DNA from: Sporisorium sorghi
Taxonomy: Eukaryota; Basidiomycota; Ustilaginomycetes; Ustilaginales; Ustilaginaceae
Direction: 5' to 3'
DNA: 41,994 nt
NCBI GenBank assembly: GCA_023212695.1
Contig: JALCCG010000186.1
Location: 1 to 41,994, forward strand
The translations under genes and the position numbers were made by a program. Shown piece after piece: positions 32,001 through 41,234 of this stretch. The notes below the pieces were generated by a model. It worked only from the letters and a program-made list of their open reading frames with translations. It made no database searches and was not told where the DNA came from. The number at the start of each line of letters is the position of its first letter. Position 1 is the first letter of the stretch.

Positions 32001-34268
32001 ATGAAGTCATTATCTGTATTTGCAAAGGATCTTGGCGCTGCCGTTCGGAACAAAAAAATCTTGATTCCGATTATCGCAGTGCTGTTCATACCGGTCATGT
32101 ACAGCGGTATGTTCTTGGGGGCCTTCTGGGACCCTTATGGAAAGATGGAGGATTTGCCTGTAGCGGTCGTCAATAACGACCAGGGCGCTGTTTTTGAAGG
32201 GAAGACGCTTCAGGCTGGCGAGGATTTGGTCGCCGAACTGAAGAAGGGAAAAGATTTTAATTGGCAGTTCGTTGACCGGAATGAAGCTGAGCAGGGCATG
32301 CAGGATAATAAGTATTACATGACCATCAGCATTCCGGAGAATTTCTCGCAGCAGGCGACAACTTTAATGGATGAACATCCGCAGCCTGCGCAGATTGTAT
32401 TTGAGCCGAATGAAGGCTACAACTTCCTGGCAGCCCAAATTGGCGGATCTGCCGTGAAGCAGATTCAGTCCAAGGTGTCCGCGAAGGTAACGGAAGCCTA
32501 CACGGAGACGCTGTTTGATCAAGTAGCCAAAGTATCCGATGGTTTAAGCGAAGCCGGAGACGGCGCAACCAAGCTGTCCGAAGGTGCCGTTAAATTGGAC
32601 GATGGCGCCGTGAAGCTGAAGGAAAATCTGGCTAAGCTGGTCAGCGGCACGCAAGAGCTGCAGGACGGAATTGCGCCTTTAACCCAAGGGGTGCAGGAAC
32701 TAAATAACGGTGCTGGCAAGCTAAACACGGGAGCAGGCACCCTCGCCTCCGGCTTGGAACAGCTTAAAGCAGGTCACAGCCAGCTGCAGGCAGGCGCTGA
32801 GGAAGCAAGCAAGGGCGGCGCGAAGCTGCAGGCAGGGATTGAATCTGCTGCAGCGGGCAGCACCGGTCTCCATGAAGGGCTGCAAGCCAACCAGGCCGGA
32901 GCTTCCCAGCTTGCGGCAGGAGTGAAGAGGGCTCATGAAGGCAGCAGCAGCCTCAAAGCCGGGCTGAATCAATCGCTGGAAGCTACGGCTGCCCTGGAGC
33001 AAGGGGCTCAGGCTCTTGCGGATGGATTGAAGAAGCTGGCAGAAGGGAATCCGGAGCTTGCGCAGAGTCCCGAGGTTCAGCAGCTGCTGGCAGCGAGCCA
33101 ATCCGTGTCATCCGGCACGAGCGAGCTGAATGCGGGCCAGAAGCAGCTGGCACAAGGTGCAGCGGAGCTGAACCAGGGCACGCAGCAGCTGCAGGAAGGC
33201 GCAGGCAAGCTGAGCGCAGGAGCGGCTCAGCTGACTGAAGGCGGCAAGCAGCTTGCAGCCGGCGGCCAAGAGCTGCTGGCTGGTGCGAAGCAGCTGAACG
33301 CCGGCCAAAGCCAATTGGCTGACGGCATGAAGCTGTTCGGCACGAAGCTGAGCGAAGCGGCTGCCGGTGGCAAGGAGCTTGCCAGCGGTGCGGCCACGCT
33401 CTCGCAAGGGACGCAGCAGCTGGCCGGAGGAGCAGGCAAGCTTGGAAGCGGCGTAACCACGCTGGCCGACGGGTCGAAGCAGCTGGATTCCGGGGCCGGG
33501 GAACTGGTGAGCGGAATGAATGAATTGAAGGATGGCAGCGGGGAGCTTGCAGGCAAGCTGAACGAGGCTGCCGGCAAGACGGGCGACATCAAGACAACCG
33601 ACGAAACGGTCACCATGTTTGCCGGACCGGTACAGGTTGAAGAGCACAAAGTGAATGAAGTGCCGAACTATGGTACGGGCTTCGCACCTTACTTCCTGTC
33701 GCTCGGCTTGTTTGTCGGGGCATTGATCTCTACGATTATCTTGCCGATTCGCGATGCTTCTGTTCCGAATGCATCCGGATGGAACCGGTTTGTCAGCCGT
33801 ACATTATCCTTCGCCGGTATGGGATTGATCCAGGCATTACTGGCTGTGATCGTGATGCTGTACGGGTTGAAGCTTGAGGTGCAGAGCGTTCCGCTCTTCT
33901 ATCTCTTCTCCTTCATTACAAGTTTGTCGTTTATGTTCCTGGTGCAAACGTTCGTAACCTGGCTGGATCAGCCTGGACGCTTTGTTGTCATTGTGATTCT
34001 GATCTTCCAGTTGACCACGAGCGCAGGCACGTTCCCGGTGGAGCTCATTCCAGGCTGGATGAAGGCATTAAATCCGCTGCTGCCGATGACATACAGTGTC
34101 AAAGGCTACAAGGACGTCATTTCCACAGGAAGCTTCGACGGCATGTGGGCTAGCGCAGGCGTACTGGCCGGATTCGGTTTGGTATTCCTGGTTTTGACCG
34201 CCGTATACTTCCTGGCTGCCCGAAATAACAAGAAGGCGGCAGAGAGCGACGCAGCGGTGACTGCTTAA
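32001..34268 (+). CDS. YhgE/Pip domain membrane protein
   Basis: This 755-residue protein has one N-terminal membrane segment (LIPIIAVLFIPVMYSGMFLG, about residues 21-40), then the YhgE signature DLPVAVVNNDQGAVFEGKTL. A very long extracellular region (about residues 190-545) has degenerate heptads of the type L..G...L..G, rich in Ala, Gly, Gln and Leu. About five C-terminal membrane segments follow, belonging to the ABC-2 permease superfamily. Family members include the phage infection protein Pip of lactococci and ESX/WXG100-linked proteins such as EsaA. Export or surface anchoring is likely. ATG 32001 has AAGGAG nine bases upstream; an earlier in-frame start at 31938 adds an unrelated leader. 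Confidence 0.9.
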   Translation: MKSLSVFAKDLGAAVRNKKILIPIIAVLFIPVMYSGMFLGAFWDPYGKMEDLPVAVVNNDQGAVFEGKTLQAGEDLVAELKKGKDFNWQFVDRNEAEQGMQDNKYYMTISIPENFSQQATTLMDEHPQPAQIVFEPNEGYNFLAAQIGGSAVKQIQSKVSAKVTEAYTETLFDQVAKVSDGLSEAGDGATKLSEGAVKLDDGAVKLKENLAKLVSGTQELQDGIAPLTQGVQELNNGAGKLNTGAGTLASGLEQLKAGHSQLQAGAEEASKGGAKLQAGIESAAAGSTGLHEGLQANQAGASQLAAGVKRAHEGSSSLKAGLNQSLEATAALEQGAQALADGLKKLAEGNPELAQSPEVQQLLAASQSVSSGTSELNAGQKQLAQGAAELNQGTQQLQEGAGKLSAGAAQLTEGGKQLAAGGQELLAGAKQLNAGQSQLADGMKLFGTKLSEAAAGGKELASGAATLSQGTQQLAGGAGKLGSGVTTLADGSKQLDSGAGELVSGMNELKDGSGELAGKLNEAAGKTGDIKTTDETVTMFAGPVQVEEHKVNEVPNYGTGFAPYFLSLGLFVGALISTIILPIRDASVPNASGWNRFVSRTLSFAGMGLIQALLAVIVMLYGLKLEVQSVPLFYLFSFITSLSFMFLVQTFVTWLDQPGRFVVIVILIFQLTTSAGTFPVELIPGWMKALNPLLPMTYSVKGYKDVISTGSFDGMWASAGVLAGFGLVFLVLTAVYFLAARNNKKAAESDAAVTA

Positions 34269-34300
34269 GCAAGATCACATTTATATGTAAGCAAAAAACA

Positions 34301-34348
34301 AAGGGACTTCCCCAAAGGTCGATCGGATCTGGGGGAAGTCCTTTTTTT
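34301..34348 (+). terminator. Terminator after YhgE
   Basis: GGACTTCCCC (34304-34313) pairs with GGGGAAGTCC (34332-34341), extended by three weaker pairs, and a run of seven T follows at 34342-34348. Confidence 0.88.
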
Positions 34349-34560
34349 AATGACCAGATGAGCTTGGCAATGTATACTTGAGCACGCTCTAAAGACGGAT
34401 CCATTTTGACGAGGTTTTTGGTCCGAACAGATCCCTGAAGTCTGATTTCGGTAGAATGGGGAATGGCAAAGCTGAACCGAATATATTCATTTTGCAAAAA
34501 AAGTCAATACATCGACCTGTTCGGAATGTTTTATTTGCATGTTTTTTTGCACTATTCTAC
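34345..34560 (-). pseudogene. Possible decayed gene fragment, PilZ-like
   Basis: On the minus strand, the frame starting near 34497 reads EYIRFSFAIPHSTEIRLQGS and later DPSLERAQVYIAKLIWSLKK, then runs without a natural stop through the YhgE terminator. Just upstream, in a second frame, MQIKHSEQVDVLTFF is broken at a run of seven T (34501 region). Joined in thought, the two halves look like the C-terminal part of a PilZ-like protein that lost its frame and both ends. This is a weak reading by eye; the stretch could be non-coding. Confidence 0.25.
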
Positions 34561-34578
34561 ATAAAAACAAGTGATCTG

Positions 34579-34596
34579 TTGTGATTACTCTCACAA
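34579..34596 (+). promoter_or_regulatory. Operator-like palindrome TTGTGA-N6-TCACAA
   Basis: TTGTGATTACTCTCACAA is a perfect inverted repeat. TGTGA-N6-TCACA is the CRP/FNR consensus, also used by B. subtilis Fnr. GlnR/TnrA sites are TGTNA-N7-TNACA, one base longer, so they fit less well. It is centred about 78 bases before the start point predicted from the promoter at 34631. Confidence 0.6.
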
Positions 34597-34630
34597 AAAC
34601 AATTCTTATCAAATTCATAAAAACTTTGAA

Positions 34631-34659
34631 TTGCCTGCATTGTATGAGGGTGATAAAAT
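34631..34659 (+). promoter_or_regulatory. Candidate promoter of the glutamate synthase gene
   Basis: TTGCCT (34631-34636) and TAAAAT (34654-34659) are 17 bases apart. The leader from there to ATG 34836 would be about 170 bases, long enough for control at RNA level. Confidence 0.55.
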
Positions 34660-34725
34660 ATATAGAACTAATTAATCTACGTGTTAGGTAAATGTCAACC
34701 TTTGGCGCTTTTGCACAATACTGCA

Positions 34726-34757
34726 TCACCTCAAGACAGTGTGTCCACTGCAGGTGA
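34726..34757 (+). promoter_or_regulatory. Structured leader hairpin of the glutamate synthase gene
   Basis: TCACCT (34726-34731) pairs with AGGTGA (34752-34757) and, inside it, CAGTG (34737-34741) pairs with CACTG (34746-34750) around TGTC. The two-part stem lies in the untranslated leader, 80 bases before the start codon and without a T run, so it is not a simple terminator. Confidence 0.5.
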
Positions 34758-34835
34758 GGATTGATGTCCAACCTTTATGTTTTTTCTGTTATTGATCAGC
34801 AGTTTTTTATTCTATAAAAAGAAAGGTTGCATCTT

Positions 34836-37800
34836 ATGAAACATACTGATTTTCCCCAGAAACAGGGCCTCTATGATCCGCAGTTTGAAAAAGATGCTTG
34901 CGGTATGGGTTTCGTTGCCCATATCAAGGGTAAGCCATCCCACGAAATCGTCAGCAGCGCGCTGACTATGCTTGCCAATATGGAGCATCGCGGCGGTCAG
35001 GGCAGCGAGCCGAACTCCGGTGACGGCGCTGGGATTATGTTGCAGATTCCTCATTCTTTTTTCTCCGCAGAAGCGGCCAAACTGGGCTTTGAGCTCCCCG
35101 AGGCTGGGCACTATGGTGCGGGCATGCTGTTCCTTTCCCATGATCCTGCCGTTCGCACGGCACATGAGGACCAGTTGGCTTCCATTATTGCTGAGGAAGG
35201 TCAGACCCTGATCGGGTTTCGCGATGTGCCAACCAGCGATGAAATGCTCGGCAAGTCCGCAAAAGCGGCAAAGCCGTATGTTCGCCAAGTGTTCATTGGA
35301 CGCAGCGCCGACATTCAGGATGATCTTGCGTTCGAGCGCAAGCTGTATGTCATCCGTCGTCGTGCCGAGCTGGCTATCCGTTACAGCGGCAAGCCCGAGG
35401 GTGACAGCTTCTATGTATCCAGTCTTTCCTGCCGCAAAATCGTATACAAAGGCATGCTGACGACGGAACAGGTCGGGGAGTTCTACCTTGACCTCCAGGA
35501 AGAAGGACTGGAATCCGCAATCGCGCTGATTCACTCCCGTTTCAGCACGAACACCTTCCCGAGCTGGGAACGGGCGCATCCGTACCGATTCATGATTCAC
35601 AACGGCGAGATTAACACGCTGCGCGGTAATGTGAACTGGATGCACGCACGCCAGTCGCTGTTCGAGCATGAGCTGTTCGGAAGCGACCTCGAGAAGGTGA
35701 AACCTGTAATCAATCCGGACGGTTCCGATACCGGTATGTTTGATAATACATTTGAATTCCTGTATCTCAGTGGTCGTTCCCTGCCGCATGTGGCTATGAT
35801 GATGGTTCCCGAGCCATGGAGCAATCATGAGAGCATGGATAAAACCAAAAAAGCATTCTACGAATATCACAGTACGCTGATGGAACCATGGGACGGTCCA
35901 GCAGCCATGGCGTTCACTGACGGAGTCCAGATCGGGGCTACCCTGGACCGGAACGGACTGCGTCCATCCCGGTATTATGTGACCAAGGATGATCTGATCA
36001 TCCTGTCCTCCGAAGCGGGCGTGCTCGATGTTCCGCCGGAAAATGTGTTGTACAAGGACCGCTTGCGTCCAGGACGGATGCTGCTTGTTGATACGAAGGA
36101 AGGCCGCATCATCTCCGACGAAGAGGTCAAGGCCAGCATTGCAGCCGAGCTTCCTTACTCGGATTGGCTGGATGAGCATCTGGTAGAGCTTCATGATCTT
36201 CCTGAAGCGCCGGAACTGCCGGATCCGAAGCACGAGAATGTGCGCCAGCTCCAGCAAGCGTTCGGCTACACTTATGAGGAGCTGCGCAAAGTGCTGGAGC
36301 CGATGGCGATCACCGGCGCGGAAGCCATAGCGTCCATGGGTTACGATGCACCGCTTGCGGTGTTGTCCGACCGGCCGCAGCGGCTGTTCAACTACTTCAA
36401 GCAGATGTTTGCCCAGGTTACCAACCCGCCGATCGATGCGATTCGCGAAGAACTGGTGACTTCAACCGCAACGACCATCGGTCCGGAGCGCAACCTGCTG
36501 AAGCCGGAACCGGAAAGCTGCCGCCACATCCGCCTGGATTCGCCGGTGCTGTCCAATGAAGAATTTGCGAAGCTGCGCCATGTTCGCCGTCCCGGTTTCA
36601 AATCCATGACGATTCCGATCTTCTTCCCGCCAGCGGAAGGGGCTGAAGGTCTGCGCAAAGCAATCAATACGCTGTGCGAGGCAGCGGATCGAGTGATTGC
36701 CAAGGGCCATAACATTCTGATCCTATCGGACCGGGGTGTGGACAAAGACAATGCTGCGATTCCTTCGCTGCTCGCCGTCTCGTCGCTCCATCACCACCTG
36801 ATCCGTCAAGGAACCCGGACGAAGGTGGCTATCCTGCTGGAATCCGGTGAGCCACGCGAAGTGCATCATTACGCGCTGCTGCTCGGTTACGGTGTGAGTG
36901 CAGTCAATCCGTACCTCGCGTTCGAAACGCTGGACGATATGATTCAGGAAGGCATGCTGCGCGGCATTTCACATGAGAAGGCTGTGAAGAACTACATTAA
37001 AGCAGCAAGCAAGAGCGTTGTTAAAGTCCTGTCGAAGATGGGGATTTCTACAATCCAGTCCTACCGTGGCGCTCAGATCTTCGAGGCTGTCGGCCTGAAG
37101 GAAGATTTCGTGGAAAGTTATTTCACACGTACACCATCCCGTATTGGCGGCATCGGCCTGGAGGAAGTGGCCAAGGAAGCGCTGGCCCACCACGACCGTG
37201 CCTTTACCGATAAAGATGGCAATGATAAAGCGCTGGATTCAGCCGGCGAGTATCAATGGAGAGCAGACGGGGAGGAGCATTTGTTCAACCCGAGAACGAT
37301 CCATCTGCTGCAGCAGGCTGTTCGGACGAATGATTATGCAACATACAAGAAGTATGCCGAGCTTGTACAGGGTGAGAATGAGCAGCATCTGACACTGCGT
37401 TCCCTCTTGAAAATCAAGCCGGTCGGCGAACCGGTTCCGCTGGATGAGGTTGAATCTGCAGCTTCCATTATGCGGCGTTTTAAGACCGGTGCGATGTCCT
37501 TCGGCTCCATCAGTAAGGAAGCGCATGAGAGTCTTGCAATCGGGATGAACCGCATCGGCGGCAAGAGTAATACGGGCGAAGGCGGAGAAGATCCGGGACG
37601 TTATGTGCCGGATGCTAACGGCGATTCCCGCCGCAGTGCCATCAAGCAGGTTGCTTCGGGAAGATTCGGCGTAACCTCCAACTATCTGGTTAATGCAGAC
37701 GAAATCCAGATCAAGATGGCGCAGGGGGCGAAGCCGGGTGAAGGCGGACAGCTGCCGGGACGTAAAGTGTATCCTTGGGTAGCTGAGGTTCGGGGATCAA

Positions 37801-39431
37801 CGCCGGGTGTAGGCTTGATCTCGCCACCACCGCATCACGATATTTACTCCATTGAGGATTTGGCAGAGCTCATCTATGATCTGAAGAACTCGAATCCGCG
37901 TGCGGATATCAACGTGAAGCTTGTATCCGAGGTCGGTGTAGGTACCATTGCAGCAGGTGTTGCGAAGGGCCGTGCAGATATTATTTTGATTAGCGGTTAC
38001 GATGGCGGTACAGGCGCTTCACCGCAAGGCTCCATTCGCCATGCCGGTATGCCGTGGGAGCTTGGACTTGCCGAAACGCATCAGACCCTCATCATGAACA
38101 ATCTGCGTGACCGCGTTGTGCTTGAAACCGATGGCAAAATGCTGAACGGACGCGATTTGGTTGTGGCGGCGCTGCTTGGAGCCGAAGAGTATGGATTCTC
38201 GACTGCACCACTGGTTGCCATCGGCTGTATCATGATGCGTGTATGCCAAATGGATACTTGTCCGGTTGGCGTAGCCACGCAAAATCCGGAGCTGCGCAAG
38301 AACTTTACGGGCGATCCGGAGCATGTGGTCAACTTTATGCGTTTTGTTGCTGAAGACATGCGGGAACTTATGGCGGAGCTTGGCTTCCGTACCATTGATG
38401 ATATGATCGGACGCACCGATTGCCTGGACGCCGTTCAAGCCGATTATCACTGGAAGAAGAAAGGCGTGGATATTTCCGCACTTCTGTATACGCCGGAGCT
38501 TCCGGAAGGCAGCACACGCTTCCGCACGCAAAGGCAGAATCATGGCCTGGAAGAAACGCTGGATATGCGCTCTCTGCTGAGCAGCGCTGCACCTGCATTG
38601 GAATCGGGAGCAGCTGTTGAAGGCACGTTCCCGATCACGAATGTGGATCGTGCGGTTGGTACTATTCTGGGCAGTGAAGTGACACGTAAATACGGTGCTG
38701 CGGGACTGCCGGAAGATACGATTCAATTCAGCTTCACTGGTTCCGCTGGTCAGAGCTTTGGTGCATTTGTGCCGAAAGGGATGACCCTGACGGTAGAAGG
38801 GGACGCCAATGACTATATTGGTAAAGGACTTTCCGGTGGCAAGCTGATCGTGAAGCCTTCACCGAAAGCGACCTTCAAAGCAGAAGAGAACATCATTGCG
38901 GGTAATACCGCATTCTACGGTGCTACAGGAGGCGAAGCCTACGTAAGAGGCATCGCGGGCGAGCGCTTTGCCGTTCGTAACTCGGGTGCGAACATCGTGG
39001 TTGAAGGTGTCGGCGATCATGGCTGCGAATATATGACGGGCGGCCGGGTGGTTGTTCTCGGGGAAACCGGGCGCAACTTTGCAGCGGGCATGTCCGGCGG
39101 CGTTGCATACGTCTATGATCCGGAAGGTACTTTTGTAGATCGCTGCAACCTGGAAATGGTGCTCCTCGAGCGTGTAGAGGAAACATCAGAAGCGGAAGCA
39201 CTCCTTCGTCTGGTTCAGCATCATGAGCGGTATACCGGCAGTGCGCCGGCACAGCAAATTCTTGCGGATTGGGATCAGGCGCTAAGCCGCTTTGTTCGTA
39301 TCATTCCGAAGGATTATAAACGGATGCTGCTGCATATCGAGAAGGTTCAAGACCAAGGCCTGACAGGCGAAGCGGCGCTCCTCGCTGCATTTGAGGCAAA
39401 TATGAAAGAACTGGCTCGTACAGGGAACTAG
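34836..39431 (+). CDS. gltB: Glutamate synthase (NADPH type), large subunit
   Basis: This 1531-residue protein makes glutamate from 2-oxoglutarate and glutamine; B. subtilis names it gltA. Domains in order: class II glutamine amidotransferase with nucleophile Cys22 ([13 protein letters not shown]) after a short propeptide, a central domain, an FMN-binding synthase domain with [20 protein letters not shown], the 3Fe-4S cysteines 1131, 1137 and 1142 ([12 protein letters not shown]), and the C-terminal beta-helix ([17 protein letters not shown]). ATG 34836 follows AAAGG by nine bases. Full length and intact. The small subunit that brings electrons from NADPH is not next to it, because a terminator follows at 39452. 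Confidence 0.97.
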   Translation: MKHTDFPQKQGLYDPQFEKDACGMGFVAHIKGKPSHEIVSSALTMLANMEHRGGQGSEPNSGDGAGIMLQIPHSFFSAEAAKLGFELPEAGHYGAGMLFLSHDPAVRTAHEDQLASIIAEEGQTLIGFRDVPTSDEMLGKSAKAAKPYVRQVFIGRSADIQDDLAFERKLYVIRRRAELAIRYSGKPEGDSFYVSSLSCRKIVYKGMLTTEQVGEFYLDLQEEGLESAIALIHSRFSTNTFPSWERAHPYRFMIHNGEINTLRGNVNWMHARQSLFEHELFGSDLEKVKPVINPDGSDTGMFDNTFEFLYLSGRSLPHVAMMMVPEPWSNHESMDKTKKAFYEYHSTLMEPWDGPAAMAFTDGVQIGATLDRNGLRPSRYYVTKDDLIILSSEAGVLDVPPENVLYKDRLRPGRMLLVDTKEGRIISDEEVKASIAAELPYSDWLDEHLVELHDLPEAPELPDPKHENVRQLQQAFGYTYEELRKVLEPMAITGAEAIASMGYDAPLAVLSDRPQRLFNYFKQMFAQVTNPPIDAIREELVTSTATTIGPERNLLKPEPESCRHIRLDSPVLSNEEFAKLRHVRRPGFKSMTIPIFFPPAEGAEGLRKAINTLCEAADRVIAKGHNILILSDRGVDKDNAAIPSLLAVSSLHHHLIRQGTRTKVAILLESGEPREVHHYALLLGYGVSAVNPYLAFETLDDMIQEGMLRGISHEKAVKNYIKAASKSVVKVLSKMGISTIQSYRGAQIFEAVGLKEDFVESYFTRTPSRIGGIGLEEVAKEALAHHDRAFTDKDGNDKALDSAGEYQWRADGEEHLFNPRTIHLLQQAVRTNDYATYKKYAELVQGENEQHLTLRSLLKIKPVGEPVPLDEVESAASIMRRFKTGAMSFGSISKEAHESLAIGMNRIGGKSNTGEGGEDPGRYVPDANGDSRRSAIKQVASGRFGVTSNYLVNADEIQIKMAQGAKPGEGGQLPGRKVYPWVAEVRGSTPGVGLISPPPHHDIYSIEDLAELIYDLKNSNPRADINVKLVSEVGVGTIAAGVAKGRADIILISGYDGGTGASPQGSIRHAGMPWELGLAETHQTLIMNNLRDRVVLETDGKMLNGRDLVVAALLGAEEYGFSTAPLVAIGCIMMRVCQMDTCPVGVATQNPELRKNFTGDPEHVVNFMRFVAEDMRELMAELGFRTIDDMIGRTDCLDAVQADYHWKKKGVDISALLYTPELPEGSTRFRTQRQNHGLEETLDMRSLLSSAAPALESGAAVEGTFPITNVDRAVGTILGSEVTRKYGAAGLPEDTIQFSFTGSAGQSFGAFVPKGMTLTVEGDANDYIGKGLSGGKLIVKPSPKATFKAEENIIAGNTAFYGATGGEAYVRGIAGERFAVRNSGANIVVEGVGDHGCEYMTGGRVVVLGETGRNFAAGMSGGVAYVYDPEGTFVDRCNLEMVLLERVEETSEAEALLRLVQHHERYTGSAPAQQILADWDQALSRFVRIIPKDYKRMLLHIEKVQDQGLTGEAALLAAFEANMKELARTGN

Positions 39432-39451
39432 AACCGGGCTCAAGTTGCGTC

Positions 39452-39493
39452 AAACCACATTGTATTCTTAAATGAATCCAATGTGGTTTTTTT
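39452..39493 (+). terminator. Terminator after glutamate synthase
   Basis: AAACCACATTG (39452-39462) pairs with CAATGTGGTTT (39479-39489), with an inner ATTC/GAAT stem, and T continues to 39493. Confidence 0.9.
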
Positions 39494-39634
39494 ATATATA
39501 AATAAGATACAATCGAAATCATCAATAATCTAAAATATGTGACATCATCTCCCCATATAAAATTCGACAAAATTAGAACCCGAAGCATAGGACAATGGTT
39601 CCACAAGACGACAGTATCGTGTGAATACATTCGC

Positions 39635-39690
39635 TATAATATTGGTAAGTAAGTTTGGTGAGTAAATTGGTTTAGCGAGTAAGTTTTTGT
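39635..39690 (+). promoter_or_regulatory. TATAAT box and three imperfect short repeats
   Basis: An exact TATAAT lies at 39635-39640. Three imperfect repeats of about 16 bases follow (GTAAGTTTGGTG, AGTAAATTGGTTTAGCG, AGTAAGTTTTTG, within 39645-39690). The -35 is poor. The leader to ATG 39770 would be about 120 bases. Nothing else is seen in 39494-39769. Confidence 0.35.
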
Positions 39691-39769
39691 ACGGATGAGA
39701 AATAATGACAACGAGTTTGCGGAGTTGGGGATGGAGAGGAAATTATAGATAAGCGAGGTAGTTGTGGAA

Positions 39770-39916
39770 ATGAGTGTGGACAAGGAGAGAGGCTCTGGAA
39801 GCACCGAGCAGCAGCTTGACCAGCAGAAGACGAATATAGACATCTATAAGCTCATGACTCAAATGGGAATCCATCCTGATAAATGGCTGCAAACGGAGGA
39901 ACTTCATAAAGATTAA
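39770..39916 (+). CDS. Small hydrophilic protein, 48 residues, unknown
   Basis: This short gene has a possible GAGGT site ten bases before ATG 39770 and encodes 48 polar residues with STEQQLDQQKTNIDIYKLMT followed by QMGIHPDKWLQTEELHKD. The protein is probably helical and soluble. I do not recognise a family; it lacks the SQxLD signature of Spo0E-like phosphatases. A strong terminator (39952-40000) follows, supporting a real transcription unit. An alternative GTG start at 39764 would add two residues. Confidence 0.5.
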   Translation: MSVDKERGSGSTEQQLDQQKTNIDIYKLMTQMGIHPDKWLQTEELHKD

Positions 39917-39951
39917 ATCATTTGTCATCACTTATACATGACAATTAGTGA

Positions 39952-40000
39952 AAATCCCCGATATCACTGAGAACTTCTCATCAGTGATTATCGGGGATTT
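39952..40000. terminator. Bidirectional terminator
   Basis: A stem of about 19 pairs with one bulged base, AAATCCCCGAT.. at 39952-39970 with its complement at 39981-40000, surrounds a ten-base loop. It stands between the + strand small gene and the minus-strand XRE gene and can serve both. Confidence 0.85.
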
Positions 40001-40019
40001 CCATTATTCGTTGCCATGA

Positions 40020-40388
40020 TTACTTCATAGACCGTTCCATGCGAACAAATGCAATAAACCGTCTGGCTTCCTCTTCCGTTAGCTTGCGACCATCCACCGT
40101 GAGATTGAATCGCTCCAGCAGGTCTTGATCCGAGAGTTCAAGTCCGTCCACAAATGATCGAACCTCCGGATCAAGCACCGCTTTCTCCTGTGCCGTTCTC
40201 CCGATTAGATAATCTATCGATACGTCAAAGAGGTCTGCCAGGCGGGTCAATGTTTCGAAATCCGGTTTGCGCCGGTTTTTCTCATAATGGGATAGTGCAG
40301 CACGAGTAATGCCGACAGAGGTAGCGAGTTCTTCCTGAGTCCACCCGCGCTGTTCACGTAGTTCTGAAATTCGTACTCCGTAGTTCAT
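40020..40388 (-). CDS. XRE family transcriptional regulator
   Basis: This 122-residue protein has a helix-turn-helix of the cI/SinR type at its N-terminus: ISELREQRGWTQEELATSVG with ITRAALSHYEKNRRKPDFET (residues about 7-46), then LADLFDVSIDYLIGRT. The C-terminal 50 residues form a short helical part, perhaps for dimer formation. The start at 40388 was chosen because AAAGGGGGA lies just upstream on the minus strand; a longer frame to 40448 has no family match. The gene faces away from a promoter containing two GATACA-type palindromes (40568-40617), which it may bind. Confidence 0.88.
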   Translation of the reverse strand: MNYGVRISELREQRGWTQEELATSVGITRAALSHYEKNRRKPDFETLTRLADLFDVSIDYLIGRTAQEKAVLDPEVRSFVDGLELSDQDLLERFNLTVDGRKLTEEEARRFIAFVRMERSMK

Positions 40389-40560
40389 GCTAGATCCCCC
40401 TTTCAATTGCTGGCAATACCTGTTGTGTAAAAAAATAAATTTGTCCAAAATTTATATCAATCAGCCTAAGGTACTTTAACTCAGTCTTATCCTGAGAGGT
40501 TGTACCTTTACGAAACATGCTAATTTCACACACAGGAGGTAGAAACTGACGATTTTCCTG

Positions 40561-40589
40561 TTGACTTGATACAATATGTATCGTAAAAT
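40561..40589 (+). promoter_or_regulatory. Promoter with palindrome in its spacer
   Basis: TTGACT (40561-40566), 17 bases, TAAAAT (40584-40589). The spacer holds GATACAATATGTATC (40568-40582), a palindrome with 6-base arms. A bound repressor would block RNA polymerase. It points toward the PilZ-like and kinase genes. Confidence 0.65.
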
Positions 40590-40602
40590 TGGAAAATAAA
40601 AT

Positions 40603-40617
40603 GATACATAATGTATC
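40603..40617 (+). promoter_or_regulatory. Second GATACA-type operator candidate
   Basis: GATACATAATGTATC is a perfect palindrome about a central A. It is centred 35 bases after the first copy and lies near the predicted transcription start. Confidence 0.6.
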
Positions 40618-40649
40618 TGGATAATTCAAAAGAAGTAACACTTAGTATC

Positions 40650-40669
40650 ATTTTATCCATGGATAAAAT
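40650..40669 (+). repeat. Perfect 20-bp palindrome in the leader
   Basis: ATTTTATCCATGGATAAAAT is self-complementary over 20 bases and lies 48 bases before the PilZ-like start. It may bind a protein or form an RNA cruciform-like stem; no T run follows. Confidence 0.5.
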
Positions 40670-40716
40670 GTCCCATACCAGAATTTATAGAAATAAAGGA
40701 GCGAATTAAATTCCTG

Positions 40717-41127
40717 ATGTCAAGTGAAACGAAGCATCTTATAACGCTTGGGATTAGAGTCATGGAAATTGGCGCACTGAGTGTGCACGGCAGAAGCCAC
40801 AATGTAACTCCGGTTGAGCTTAGCCCGGAGAAGCTTGTTTTCCTGTGTCCCTGGGACATCCCGATAAGTCCTAAGATAAAACTAAGCTACGAAATTGATG
40901 ACACTTATGATCATATTCAAGTTTTTGGCAGGATCCAGATTCAAGAGCATTTACATGATTATCAGTTATATCAGGTTGAAATATGTACAGACCGCGATCA
41001 AAAAGCACGGATAACAGGAATGCTTAACCGAATGATCAGTAGTCATATGGCGCTAAATCACTCCGTTTATAGAAATTACATACATAGTTCGCAAGGCCAA
41101 TATAATAAAAAGCTAATCATACAGTGA
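40717..41127 (+). CDS. Small cytosolic protein, PilZ-like, family uncertain
   Basis: This 136-residue protein lies between the XRE-linked promoter and the tyrosine kinase gene. Its pattern (VELSPEKLVFLCPWDIPISP, KIKLSYEI, IQVFGRIQIQE, YQLYQVEI, then a helix) resembles the beta barrel of PilZ domains. The cyclic di-GMP motifs RxxxR and (D/N)xSxxG are not seen, so a c-di-GMP role is doubtful. AAAGGAG at 40695-40701 is 15 bases before ATG 40717, an unusually long distance, so an upstream non-standard start (ATT 40705 or CTG 40714) is possible. It may act as an adaptor in exopolysaccharide control; this is inference from position. Confidence 0.6.
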   Translation: MSSETKHLITLGIRVMEIGALSVHGRSHNVTPVELSPEKLVFLCPWDIPISPKIKLSYEIDDTYDHIQVFGRIQIQEHLHDYQLYQVEICTDRDQKARITGMLNRMISSHMALNHSVYRNYIHSSQGQYNKKLIIQ

Positions 41128-41234
41128 TACAGACATTTTACTATATTTGAGTTGCTTGGTCATTAGTTCTTTTACCTTAAATCCGTGCACTCATGCATAG
41201 AGAACGGACTATTTTAATAGGCAGGTGAGGTAAT

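Noticed and set aside
32560..33600. Repetitive DNA that could suggest a CRISPR or satellite array
   Set aside because: The repetition is at protein level (heptads of YhgE), the units are degenerate and there are no uniform spacers.
34660..34835. T-box or known riboswitch in the glutamate synthase leader
   Set aside because: No T-box sequence, specifier loop or terminator/antiterminator pair is visible; only a two-part hairpin without a T run is seen.
34812..36257. 481-codon open frame on the minus strand
   Set aside because: It lies fully antisense to the well-supported glutamate synthase gene, has no family motifs and no ribosome binding site; it results from codon bias.
39770..39916. Spo0E-like aspartyl-phosphate phosphatase
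   Set aside because: The size is suitable, but the SQxLD motif and the two-helix pattern of that family are absent.
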